From Paramacrobiotus metropolitanus (Eukaryota > Tardigrada > Eutardigrada > Parachela > Macrobiotidae), in contig NW_026570304.1 in NCBI RefSeq assembly GCF_019649055.1, positions 558,001 through 622,000 of the forward strand: a DNA stretch of 64,000 bases. The letters are read 5' to 3'. Positions within the stretch are counted from its first letter, which is position 1, and each line of letters starts with the position of its first letter. The notes beneath the pieces were generated by a model that had not been told where the DNA came from, did not search any database, and saw only the letters and a list, made by a program, of their open reading frames with translations. The position numbers and the translations under genes are program-made. This document shows, in pieces, positions 17,477 to 25,713 of the stretch.

Positions 17477-20400
17477 TTACCTTGTCCCTCGGTTTGAAGG
17501 TCGGATTCGACTTCTTCTTGTTGTAGTGCTCGGCATTCCGTTCGAATGCTTCGTCAATGTTGATGCGAGCAATCTCGTGCGAGCGCTGAAGTCGTTCTTT
17601 AATCCGTCGGATATACTGTCCTTATCCGTAAAGGTTTCTGGTGTATTCGTTCCGGCCACTATGTCCTGTGGCATGGTCATTTCCCGACCATATAACATGT
17701 AGAACGGTGAGAACTTAGTCGCGGCATGGACGGCTCGGTTCATTCCGCAGACGACATAATCCAAGGCTCTGTGCCATCGGTGTCCGTCCTTTACATCGCA
17801 GAACTTCCTTATCCCGTCCCAAATCGTTTGCATCTGCCGTTCGACTTGTCCTTGTCCTTCCGGATGATGGGCAGTTCCAAGCGTATGTTGGATGCCGAAG
17901 ATCCGTGCGACCTTAGCGAACGTCTTCGCTGTGAAGTGTGTCCCTCTGTCCGAGTGGATGAAGGTCGGCATTCCGTACTTCAGTAAGACGTCCTTGACGA
18001 AGAACCTTTCGAATTCTCTCGCGGTGTTCGTCTTTGTCGCCCGGGCTATGGTGAACTTCGTCAGCTGGTCGGTTACCACTGCGATGTACTGGTATCCCTT
18101 CGTCTCCGTCCGAGGAAGAGGACCTTTGAAGTCCGCATAGATGCGATACCAGGCTTCACCGACTTCCATCTTTTGGAGTTTACCGGGTGGTGGGCGTCGT
18201 TGCTTATTGGTCATGATGCACTGTCGGCATTTCTCGATATAGGCAATGGCATCGGTGTTCATCCGTGGCCAGTAATAACGCAGCTTTAGCGCTTCAATCG
18301 TCTTTTCCCGTCCGAAATGGTTTCCGGTTTTTCCGTCGTGTAGCGATCGGATGATTTGGTTGCGCATAAAGAGTGGTACGACGAAGCACCGTTCCAACTT
18401 TGTGTTGATGGTCTTCAATCTGTACAATACTCCTTGCGCCATCTGGTAATGTTCCAGATGTTGCGACTTATGGTCAAGGTTCTCTGGGTGTTCCAGTTCA
18501 TCGATAATTTTGCGTAGTTGTGGGTCTCGCAACTGCGCTTTCCGAAGTTCCACGTTCGGTTCGGGTGGAGGTGGGAGTGTCTTTTCGACTTCCAACTCCT
18601 CGTCTTCCGCCGTGTTGACGGTTCGAACTGTCGGTTCCGGTGTCTCCGGTGCTGGGATATTGATAACTCGGACTTCTGCCGTGCTCAAGTCGTCCCAGTC
18701 GGTTATGACATTGCATCCGGGGAGAACCGATGGAAAGGGGATTTTTGGTGGTTCCTTTAGGTCCTTCTTCCTTTTCTTCGAGGCATTTGCCTTCCGACGT
18801 CTGAGAGTCCTTATTGTACAGACTTTAATTTCGTCTTTAAAGTCCTCGAAGTTGGGGACTTGGTCCAACTCTTCGTGTGGATCTTTGTCGTCACTACGTT
18901 CGAGTGGCCACCTCGACAGGGCATCCGCGTTGTCGCAGAAAACTCCTGGCTTGTACTCAATGGTTATGTCCCGCCCTTGTAAAGCCAGTGCCCATCTCGT
19001 TAGTCGAGGGTTGATGCCAGGTCGGTTCGACTCGCATCGGAGCAGATTCTGCAGTGCTCGGTGGTCGGTTCTTACGGTAAATGGTCCGTGGTCGATGAAA
19101 TGCTTAAATTTCTGCACGGCCCATACCACGGCCAAACATTCCCATTCGGTAACTCCAAAGTTGAGTTCCGGTCCACGTAGGACTCTGCTGGCGTAGGCGA
19201 TTGGGTGGTCGTCTTGTGAGATCACCGCGCCAAGTCCGGCTCCGCTTGCGTCACATTCGATGACGGTCTTCTTAGTCGGGTCGAACTTTGCCAGTACAGG
19301 TGCTTCTGTTAGCGCCTTCTTGATGTCGTTGAACTCAGCCGTGTGGGCTTCTGTCCAATCGAGCTTAATATTCTTGTCCTTCCGTAGGAGCTCGTACATT
19401 TTTGATGTCTTCTGAGCGTATCCTTTGATGAACTTTCGATAGTAGTTGGCCAGTCCGAGGAACGACCTAAGTTGCCATTCGGTTCTCGGGCAGCTTTGTT
19501 CTGCAATACAGGCCACTTTCTCGTCATCGGTCTGGACTCCGTTCTTGCTAAGTACGTGTCCAAGAAACAGCAGTCTGTCCGTTCCGACCTCACATTTGGA
19601 GGGTTTGACCGTAAATCCAGCATCGCGGAGGCATTCGAGAGTTGCTCGGAAAGCCTCGAGGAAGTCTTCGAACGTTTTGCCGAAGAAGATGATGTCGTCG
19701 ATGTAGGCAAACACACCCTTCTTCCGAGCTGATGCTGTGATTTTGTCCATATGCATTTGGAAAGTTGCTGGTCCGTTGCAGACTCCAAACGGCATACGGT
19801 TGAATCGCCACATGCCTTCGGGTGTTACGAAGGTCGTGTAGTCTTTGGATTGTTCGTCCATAGGAATTTGCCAAAAGCCGGACTGACAGTCTACTTTGCC
19901 GTAGTATTCCATTCCGGCACATCGGTCCAGTAGCTCGTCCGGATTCGGTAATGGGTAGTTATTCTTTTTCGTGACCGCATTCAACTTGATATAGTTGATA
20001 CAGAAGCGTGTTCCTACCGTGCCGTCTCCGTTCCGTTTCGCGGCTAAGACGACGGGGAAGCTCCATGCAGCCGATGACGTTTCGATTACTCCTTGGTCGA
20101 GCATCTCTTGCACGTGTTTTTGGATGAATTCGCGTCCCTTCCAGCTTGTCCTGGTGGGGTTCATCTTAATCGGCTGTGCGCCGTGGACGTCAATGGTATG
20201 TGTTACCCCTTTGACGTCTCCGTAGGGTTTCTTCGAGGTCGGAAATACGGTCCGGTAATCCCATGCAACTGCCTTCAGTTTGGCTAGTTGCTCATCAGTT
20301 AAGTTTTTACCGAAGTTCATGGAGTCGATGATTCTTCTTCGTTCCTCCTGGGATTCGGCGTCTTCCGTTTCTACCTCTGCCGTGTTGACTCGTGCTTCTT

Positions 20401-21814
20401 CGACCTTCTGGTCGTCCGTCATCATTGTGAATGCTTCGGCTCGGCCCATCTGGGCACCTTTGCGTAAGGTTACCTCTCGATGAGTGTGGTTTGCCACCAT
20501 GACGGTGAATCGTTTCCCGTCATGTTTGGTTACGCCGTCCATAAATTCGATCCCGTCTCGTTCGGGGTCGGATTCACCGAGGTACATGAGTTTCTGGTCC
20601 TTGGATACCGGTACGTCCAGGACGACTTCTACCATAGTTACGGCTCGAGGGATGAGTTTGACCTTCCGTTGAGCTCGAACTCCTTTTGCCTCGAAAACTT
20701 CGAACTGGGGTTTTGGCTTCACTTCTCGAGTCGGGGGCCAAGTCTTCGCCACTCTGTGTGGGAGTTCCCATTCGACGAATTCGTTGTTGATTTCCGGTTC
20801 ATATACATCAGCATATTGCATGTGTCCGAGTCGAACATCTTTCTTCAGCACCTTCGTTTGGTGAGTCGTGTTCTGAATGTTTATCCAGGCCGTGTCGTTT
20901 GTCGGTCGGATGTCGATCTTGGCTTCAATTGGCCGAATAGGTCGGACTACCCGTTGTAGGGTAGAGAAGTAAATTGGCCTTCTCGGGTCCATTGGTTTGG
21001 CCGTCCGTATCTTGATCGAACATGTTGACCATGCTGGGAGAGAGACTCGTTCGCTGTTAAAGACAACTTGTCGGTCTAACGCTTTTGTCTCTACGTGGGG
21101 GTCCAGCTTTAGGTGGTGGACTTCTGGGCATTTGTTGTCCAGGTCCAACTCTTCGATCATTGTTACTTTGGCAACTCGTGCCTTCCATGTGTTGAAGTGC
21201 TCCGACTTCTGTTGGTCGGTTAAGTTAGCCGAGGTCGGTTGTTCTGTTGACAACTGCTGGACCACTAAGGTTGGAGGTCGGAAATCGTCTTCTTCCGGTT
21301 TACCTCCTCCAAATTCCCATAAAGCCTTAAGTTGGTCGAGTTCCTCCTGTTGTTCGGAGTCGACTGGCTTAGGTTGTTCGGTTTGTTCCGGTTGCTCGAC
21401 TATAAATTCTGTGTGAACTATAGTCCGCAATGCTGTCGTTAGTCGGACATCGTAGGTCGGTTCTTCGTCCTCCGATGACGAATCATCCGAGTCGTTTATG
21501 CTCGGTTTATCCGTCTTACAGTGTCGGACTGACAGATCGAATTCTTCGTCGTCGTCTTCTTCGGATTCTTCCGAAGGTCGGTTATCGGAGTCCGTGTCCG
21601 CCGAGTCGCTCGTACTCTGTATGTCCGAGTCGTCCGACTGGAAGTCGTCATTTTCGACGGTTGTTCCGTCTTCCTGTCCGACTTGCGGTATATTGCCGAC
21701 TTCGACCTGTGTGGTCGGTTCGGCTTGGTCGACTTGCTCCGTCAGCTGGGTAAGTCGACTTGCTCCGTTCTGATTCTCAAGGTCGGTTGGTTGTGAGCCT
21801 ATGTCGCTCAGCCA
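17477..21814 (-). CDS. pol: Pol: reverse transcriptase, RNase H, integrase
   Basis: Open directly after the TGA that ends ORF D and in the same frame. No convincing ATG precedes the RT; a TTG lies at 21430. An acidic D/E/S-rich linker of about 130 codons comes first, then about 350 residues of unassigned, mostly beta-like sequence. RT has SAAWSFPVV, MPFGVCNGPATFQ and the catalytic YIDD at 19694-19705. The Ty3-type connection FLGLANYYRKFI follows, then RNase H (ECDASGAGLGAV, TDHRALQNL). Integrase has H...H, CRQC, then D at 18131-18133, D at 17948-17950 and E at 17840-17842, giving D-x35-E. Catalytic residues look intact. About 40 codons before the stop the sensible reading shifts frame (near 17618), and the SH3-like end lies in the next entry. 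Confidence 0.95.
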   Translation of the reverse strand, partial: WLSDIGSQPTDLENQNGASRLTQLTEQVDQAEPTTQVEVGNIPQVGQEDGTTVENDDFQSDDSDIQSTSDSADTDSDNRPSEESEEDDDEEFDLSVRHCKTDKPSINDSDDSSSEDEEPTYDVRLTTALRTIVHTEFIVEQPEQTEQPKPVDSEQQEELDQLKALWEFGGGKPEEDDFRPPTLVVQQLSTEQPTSANLTDQQKSEHFNTWKARVAKVTMIEELDLDNKCPEVHHLKLDPHVETKALDRQVVFNSERVSLPAWSTCSIKIRTAKPMDPRRPIYFSTLQRVVRPIRPIEAKIDIRPTNDTAWINIQNTTHQTKVLKKDVRLGHMQYADVYEPEINNEFVEWELPHRVAKTWPPTREVKPKPQFEVFEAKGVRAQRKVKLIPRAVTMVEVVLDVPVSKDQKLMYLGESDPERDGIEFMDGVTKHDGKRFTVMVANHTHREVTLRKGAQMGRAEAFTMMTDDQKVEEARVNTAEVETEDAESQEERRRIIDSMNFGKNLTDEQLAKLKAVAWDYRTVFPTSKKPYGDVKGVTHTIDVHGAQPIKMNPTRTSWKGREFIQKHVQEMLDQGVIETSSAAWSFPVVLAAKRNGDGTVGTRFCINYIKLNAVTKKNNYPLPNPDELLDRCAGMEYYGKVDCQSGFWQIPMDEQSKDYTTFVTPEGMWRFNRMPFGVCNGPATFQMHMDKITASARKKGVFAYIDDIIFFGKTFEDFLEAFRATLECLRDAGFTVKPSKCEVGTDRLLFLGHVLSKNGVQTDDEKVACIAEQSCPRTEWQLRSFLGLANYYRKFIKGYAQKTSKMYELLRKDKNIKLDWTEAHTAEFNDIKKALTEAPVLAKFDPTKKTVIECDASGAGLGAVISQDDHPIAYASRVLRGPELNFGVTEWECLAVVWAVQKFKHFIDHGPFTVRTDHRALQNLLRCESNRPGINPRLTRWALALQGRDITIEYKPGVFCDNADALSRWPLERSDDKDPHEELDQVPNFEDFKDEIKVCTIRTLRRRKANASKKRKKDLKEPPKIPFPSVLPGCNVITDWDDLSTAEVRVINIPAPETPEPTVRTVNTAEDEELEVEKTLPPPPEPNVELRKAQLRDPQLRKIIDELEHPENLDHKSQHLEHYQMAQGVLYRLKTINTKLERCFVVPLFMRNQIIRSLHDGKTGNHFGREKTIEALKLRYYWPRMNTDAIAYIEKCRQCIMTNKQRRPPPGKLQKMEVGEAWYRIYADFKGPLPRTETKGYQYIAVVTDQLTKFTIARATKTNTAREFERFFVKDVLLKYGMPTFIHSDRGTHFTAKTFAKVARIFGIQHTLGTAHHPEGQGQVERQMQTIWDGIRKFCDVKDGHRWHRALDYVVCGMNRAVHAATKFSPFYMLYGREMTMPQDIVAGTNTPETFTDKDSISDGLKNDFSARTRLLASTLTKHSNGMPSTTTRRSRIRPSNRGTR
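21202..21219. repeat. Family hairpin in the pol N-terminal region
   Basis: CCGAC and GTCGG around TTCTGTTG (RNA-sense CAACAGAA). Another, CGACC-TGTGT-GGTCG, is at 21703-21717, about 100 bases after the D/E stop. Confidence 0.75.
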
Positions 21815-21817
21815 TCA
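21794..21817 (-). promoter_or_regulatory. In-frame TGA between protease and pol, with downstream stem-loop
   Basis: The TGA at 21817-21815 separates D and E in one continuous frame. Four bases after it begins a stem-loop (TGAGC/GCTCA, seven-base loop, 21810-21794). Retroviruses such as MLV make pol by suppressing a stop codon, helped by downstream structure, so readthrough is plausible. No pol start codon or frame overlap offers an easier route. A nonsense mutation is the alternative. Confidence 0.5.
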
Positions 21818-24133
21818 GATGCTCGTCTGTTGGGGCTTCCGAAAGCGGTCTACCTTCCGTTCCTGTTGCGGAGGTGACGGTGACGACGGTCTGTCGTCCG
21901 ACCACGTTAAGTCGTGATGAGCCTTTATGGCCCGTACCACTCCGTCAATGTTGTCCTTGCAGATGGTACACTGATAAGGTTTATCAGGTTCCTCCAGGAT
22001 TACGTCGTCCTGGGGTTTCGGTGGGCTACTCGCGAAGTGCACTGTGGTCGGAGTATGCTCCTCTATTGGCGGTAATGGGTCGGGTACATGTCGCGTTATA
22101 GCGGTGTCCTCGCCATACCGTTGCCAAAATGCGGTCGTTGACGATTCTCCGTGCAACTGAACTCGCTGCATGTAGGCAAAAAGTTGAAAGCCTAGTTCTT
22201 GGCAAGGCATTTCCAAAGGTCGTGGGACGGGAAGTCCGTATTCCATGTACTGTCGATGGATCGGAATTCGTTCGTCTTCCCATTCCCATGCTTCGTCCTC
22301 TATGTCGTTCATGAGGGCGATTACGGATTCACACATTTGTTGTGCGTCTCGTATTTGCTCGTATGTTACCGCTCCGTTTTGTCGCAGAGTGGTCACCATC
22401 TCCAACGTCCGTTGGTCGAGAAAGTGTCGAGCTCCCGAGAACCAAGTTCGGTACTTTTGTCGTACTCGTTCTAGGTTCTGGGCATCCGCTTCAGCGGGTG
22501 CCTCTGGTATCGGGATAGACTTCAGTACCGTCTTTGCCGGTCGTAGTGTACCGTTGCGTATCCGTTTCTGATAGTGTTCTATCACGTTGTGGAGTGCTAG
22601 TTCCTCCAGCAGGGTGCGGTTCGTATCCCGGCAATCGCGGCAGATTTTACGTGTGGAGTTCGCCGGGTGATCAAGCCGACTAATCCGAGCTTCGTTTCCT
22701 ACCGTGTCCGATGCCTCTGGTATCGGGATAGACTGCGCTACCATCTTTCGTTCCGTTTGTTCCGGGATTGGGATTGGTGTGAGAATGAAGGTGAACTTCG
22801 AATGCAGGTAGTCGCATCCGAGTAGCACTGGGATATCCGCTTCGGTCGGCTGGACATGGAAGGTGTGGTGGCTAGTAAAGCCCTGCATTGTTACAGGTGC
22901 CGTACAGCAGTGTGACACTACGAAGGCGACTTGTCCGCCCACTCCAAGTATTTTGGTGTAATGTCCGAGGGGTTGCATCGTTAAACCGTTCCTCTCGCAA
23001 AACCGTTGTTCGATGAGCGAAGTTTCCGCTCCGGTATCTAACATCGCCATTGTGGGCGTGGATCCGACTTGGATTTCGTGTGTCCAAGCTCGAGCTGTTT
23101 TCGGTTTCTTGTGTGTTCCCTTCTCGAAGGTTACTTCCCGTATCGTTGGTTTGATGGGAATTAGTGACACCGGTCCGTGGTCGGCTGGCTGTTGAGTTGA
23201 ACTTTGTGTAAGTTCGACTCCGACTTTACCCGCTTCCTGTACCTCAGGTCGGTTAGCTACTCCGTCCTCCGGTAATTTGGTGGTTCGGAACCGTTGTGCC
23301 TGAGCCAATATCCTTTCCTCAATTGAGTCGTCTGTTGGTCTCAATTTCGACCACATATAGTCGATGTTGAGGAATGTTCGAGAACTGGCTATCGTTCTGG
23401 CTGGTCGCTCTTTTGGCTGGAAGAGGTCCGCTTCTCCCGGCCGAGAGTAAACGGGTACCTGTGCTTCCAATGGGACTGTTTCCCATTCTTCGACTTCTCC
23501 TTCCGATTCTTCGGCGAGGTCGATAGCTGCCATTGTCGCAGCGTATCTATCCGTTGCGCGTGCGGATGATACATTGGGGAAGTTTCTGTTGCCCCTGTGC
23601 GTGAATCGGCGTCCCGGTCCTCCGCGTCTTGGGCATCGTCTGGCCTGCTCGGTTGAGTTTATCCTCACCGGCAATCCGGTCCAACTTCCGTGTCCGGGCC
23701 GTACTACGTCACTTTGTGTGACGGACGGCGCAGTCGCATTGTTTGCGCTGCTTAGGTTGGGCAATTCCTGCGTTCCGACCTCCGACGTTCCAGCTTCAAA
23801 TCGAGGGGCTGGGTCGGTCGCCTCGAGTGCCTGTTGCATCCCGGGCCACGCTTCGACGGTGCCGTTGTTGGCGTACACGCCGAGCTGAGCGGCTAACTTC
23901 CGAGCCGTCTCCGCCTCCTTTGTGGAGGTCGATATCGCCTTTGCGAAATCCTCCTCGGAACTGTTTTCGTTTAGTCCGAGTAGTTGAAGGATGGTGGCTA
24001 CCTGTTGGTAGCCTTCCTCAATGGTCGTAGGGAAGTTCAATTCGTTCCAGGGGGTAAGCGGTTGGTTAGTGGGGTTATCCTTGTCCGGTGGTTCGGTCGG
24101 ATGTTGGAGGTCGAATGAGTCACCGGAGCTCAT
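21815..24133 (-). CDS. pro: ORF D: retropepsin protease with large flanking domains
   Basis: 772 codons. The ATG overlaps the stop of ORF C as ATGA. The retropepsin-like domain starts near residue 355: active-site DTGAETS at about 366 (23027-23038), then the flap region and IPVLLGCDYL about 80 residues later. These are typical of Ty3 proteases, which act as dimers to cut Gag and Pol. About 350 residues before it and 320 after it are not part of a normal protease. Near the C-terminus CTIC...HH looks like a single zinc-binding loop. The short phrase SIPIPEA recurs three times around the middle. The ORF ends at the TGA in frame with pol. Confidence 0.88.
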   Translation of the reverse strand: MSSGDSFDLQHPTEPPDKDNPTNQPLTPWNELNFPTTIEEGYQQVATILQLLGLNENSSEEDFAKAISTSTKEAETARKLAAQLGVYANNGTVEAWPGMQQALEATDPAPRFEAGTSEVGTQELPNLSSANNATAPSVTQSDVVRPGHGSWTGLPVRINSTEQARRCPRRGGPGRRFTHRGNRNFPNVSSARATDRYAATMAAIDLAEESEGEVEEWETVPLEAQVPVYSRPGEADLFQPKERPARTIASSRTFLNIDYMWSKLRPTDDSIEERILAQAQRFRTTKLPEDGVANRPEVQEAGKVGVELTQSSTQQPADHGPVSLIPIKPTIREVTFEKGTHKKPKTARAWTHEIQVGSTPTMAMLDTGAETSLIEQRFCERNGLTMQPLGHYTKILGVGGQVAFVVSHCCTAPVTMQGFTSHHTFHVQPTEADIPVLLGCDYLHSKFTFILTPIPIPEQTERKMVAQSIPIPEASDTVGNEARISRLDHPANSTRKICRDCRDTNRTLLEELALHNVIEHYQKRIRNGTLRPAKTVLKSIPIPEAPAEADAQNLERVRQKYRTWFSGARHFLDQRTLEMVTTLRQNGAVTYEQIRDAQQMCESVIALMNDIEDEAWEWEDERIPIHRQYMEYGLPVPRPLEMPCQELGFQLFAYMQRVQLHGESSTTAFWQRYGEDTAITRHVPDPLPPIEEHTPTTVHFASSPPKPQDDVILEEPDKPYQCTICKDNIDGVVRAIKAHHDLTWSDDRPSSPSPPQQERKVDRFRKPQQTSI
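23194..23220. repeat. Family hairpin inside ORF D, 10-11 bp
   Basis: GAACTT-TGTGT-AAGTTC core extended by GAGT/ACTC across a single T-G position. Confidence 0.8.
23707..23723. repeat. Family hairpin inside ORF D, perfect 6 bp
   Basis: CGTCAC-TTTGT-GTGACG. A nearby one at 23996-24013 has a perfect 7 bp stem (GGCTACC/GGTAGCC) around TGTT. Confidence 0.8.
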
Positions 24134-25713
24134 CGACCTTGGGCGTTTCCCGGGGAGTTACTCCGAGCCGGCCCATTGTTGGGTGGCGTCGAATTCAGTG
24201 ACTGGCGGGGCGGCAACGGTTCTCTGTATGCCGGGGAACCTTGTTGGTTCCCACCGCTATTGTTGCGGTTTCCGCCATTCCCCTGGCCGGGCGACCGGTT
24301 TCCGTTACCGGAGCTACCCGAGCCTCCTGCCTGTTGGCGTTGGCGCGGCGGCGGCACGATATCCTTCCAGAAGGGATTGGCCGAGCCCACCGGGCCATTC
24401 GTCGAGTATCGGCGGTACCAGTCGTCGTACCACCGAAGGTTCGGATTGTTATCCGAGCCATAGATGCAGCGCGACTCGTCATGGTTATTGAACATGCAGT
24501 GCCTGCACCCGAAGGTCTTGTCCTTCGTCCACTGGAAGAAGGCTGCTTCCATTTTGTCGACATACGTCGTCCCTTGCCGAGCACTTTGCTGTGCCTGGGG
24601 AGGTCGGTTGCCTTGTGGGCCGCCGCCTCCGCCACGGTTAGGGAAGTTCCCACGGCCACGATTCCCGCCGCCGCGTCCTCTACCGCGACCATAGCCTCCG
24701 CCACCGTATCCTTGTGGAGGATACTGTCCGTAAGCGGAGTACCCCTGGTTGGAGTTCTGTCCGTAACCAAAACCTGTGTTGTTTTGGTTACCTCCCGGGC
24801 TATAACCTGGGCCGCCGTAGTTGTTAACTGGGGCTCCTGTTCCAGGCGCCGGGGGATTCAGGTTCGTTGCCGCCGCGCCCGCCCAAGTCTGTTGCTGGAC
24901 TGGTGCCTGTTGCATCGGTGGCGTCGGCGCCGGACTCAGTTGTCCGTACTGTGCCGTTGGAGTTTGATATCCCGGCATCATGTGGGGCTGATATCCGGTC
25001 TGTTGCGGTATCGCCGTAGGTGGAGCCGAAGCAGGTGCAGGTGTTGCTGCCCGGACTCTGGCATAATCACTGTCACGTGATTTGCGTACCTCGTACATCT
25101 CTTTGCCGTTAACAAAGTCCCGCAGATAGTCGCGGAATTCGATCGGCGTTGACGGCATCCTGATTTCCAGGGCCTCCCGTAGTTTGGGCTCATGGATGTT
25201 CTCCTTCAGATGGTACAGGATTATTTTATCCGTGATTGTTGGGACTTGGGACTTCATGAACATCATCGCGTCGTAGTAGTGTTCTGGCGTTTCTTCGCCG
25301 AACCGGAATATCCGTTTGTTAATTCGGGATATCATGTTCACTTCTTTGTTCTTGTCCGCAAATCGCTGCTCGAATTTGGTCAGCCATAAGTTGACTGGCC
25401 ATCCGCCAAGTGGTTCTCCGGCGGCTTCGAGGGTGTGCCATTCTTTTGCTTGGCCGTCCTGTTCGGCTATCAGGTCGGACATAAAGGTCTGATCGTCTTC
25501 GTACCATCGTTGGGCTTGACGATACAGGCTTCGAATTTGCTTGAGCCACCCTTGAAGTTTCGTGTGGTCGCCATCGAACGGCGGTAAGGGTTGCCGACGT
25601 CCGTGGGTCATTGCGCGTATTAAAGCGACGTGTGTTGGGTCCTGTCCGAGAGGAATCGCAGCCGGCGCAGCTTGTTGTGCAGCCGGGGCGGGTGACGGGT
25701 TGGCGTATGGCAT
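24130..25713 (-). CDS. gag: ORF C: Gag (capsid and CCHC nucleocapsid)
   Basis: 527 codons from ATG 25713. The frame is open upstream and reads as protein-like P/Q/Y/G/D-rich sequence overlapping the end of ORF B. Residues about 40-215 match the layout of Ty3 capsid: PPFDGD, LQGWLKQI, W...FEQRF, FRFGEETPEHYYDAM, LKENIHEPKLREAL. A long G/N/Q/P/Y-rich region with RGRGRGG-type RG boxes follows, then a zinc knuckle C-x2-C-x4-H-x4-C at residues 403-416, then an N/G/P-rich tail. Gag builds the particle and the knuckle binds RNA. The low-complexity and RG tracts are far longer than usual and could drive condensation or RNA binding. The stop overlaps the ORF D start (ATGA). Confidence 0.93.
   Translation of the reverse strand: MPYANPSPAPAAQQAAPAAIPLGQDPTHVALIRAMTHGRRQPLPPFDGDHTKLQGWLKQIRSLYRQAQRWYEDDQTFMSDLIAEQDGQAKEWHTLEAAGEPLGGWPVNLWLTKFEQRFADKNKEVNMISRINKRIFRFGEETPEHYYDAMMFMKSQVPTITDKIILYHLKENIHEPKLREALEIRMPSTPIEFRDYLRDFVNGKEMYEVRKSRDSDYARVRAATPAPASAPPTAIPQQTGYQPHMMPGYQTPTAQYGQLSPAPTPPMQQAPVQQQTWAGAAATNLNPPAPGTGAPVNNYGGPGYSPGGNQNNTGFGYGQNSNQGYSAYGQYPPQGYGGGGYGRGRGRGGGNRGRGNFPNRGGGGGPQGNRPPQAQQSARQGTTYVDKMEAAFFQWTKDKTFGCRHCMFNNHDESRCIYGSDNNPNLRWYDDWYRRYSTNGPVGSANPFWKDIVPPPRQRQQAGGSGSSGNGNRSPGQGNGGNRNNSGGNQQGSPAYREPLPPRQSLNSTPPNNGPARSNSPGNAQGR
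24234..24252. repeat. Family hairpin inside Gag, perfect 7 bp
   Basis: GGGAACC and GGTTCCC around TTGTT (RNA-sense AACAA). Confidence 0.8.
24706..24791. repeat. Two strong family hairpins inside Gag
   Basis: 24706-24724: GTATCCT/AGGATAC around TGTGG. 24763-24791: a perfect 11 bp stem around CTGTGTT, the longest uninterrupted stem seen in the element. Both lie in the low-complexity G/N/Q region, where sequence is free to vary. Confidence 0.85.

Noticed and set aside
24763-24791. Hairpins as transcription terminators
   Set aside because: They lie inside eukaryotic Pol II-type ORFs without T tracts on the coding strand.
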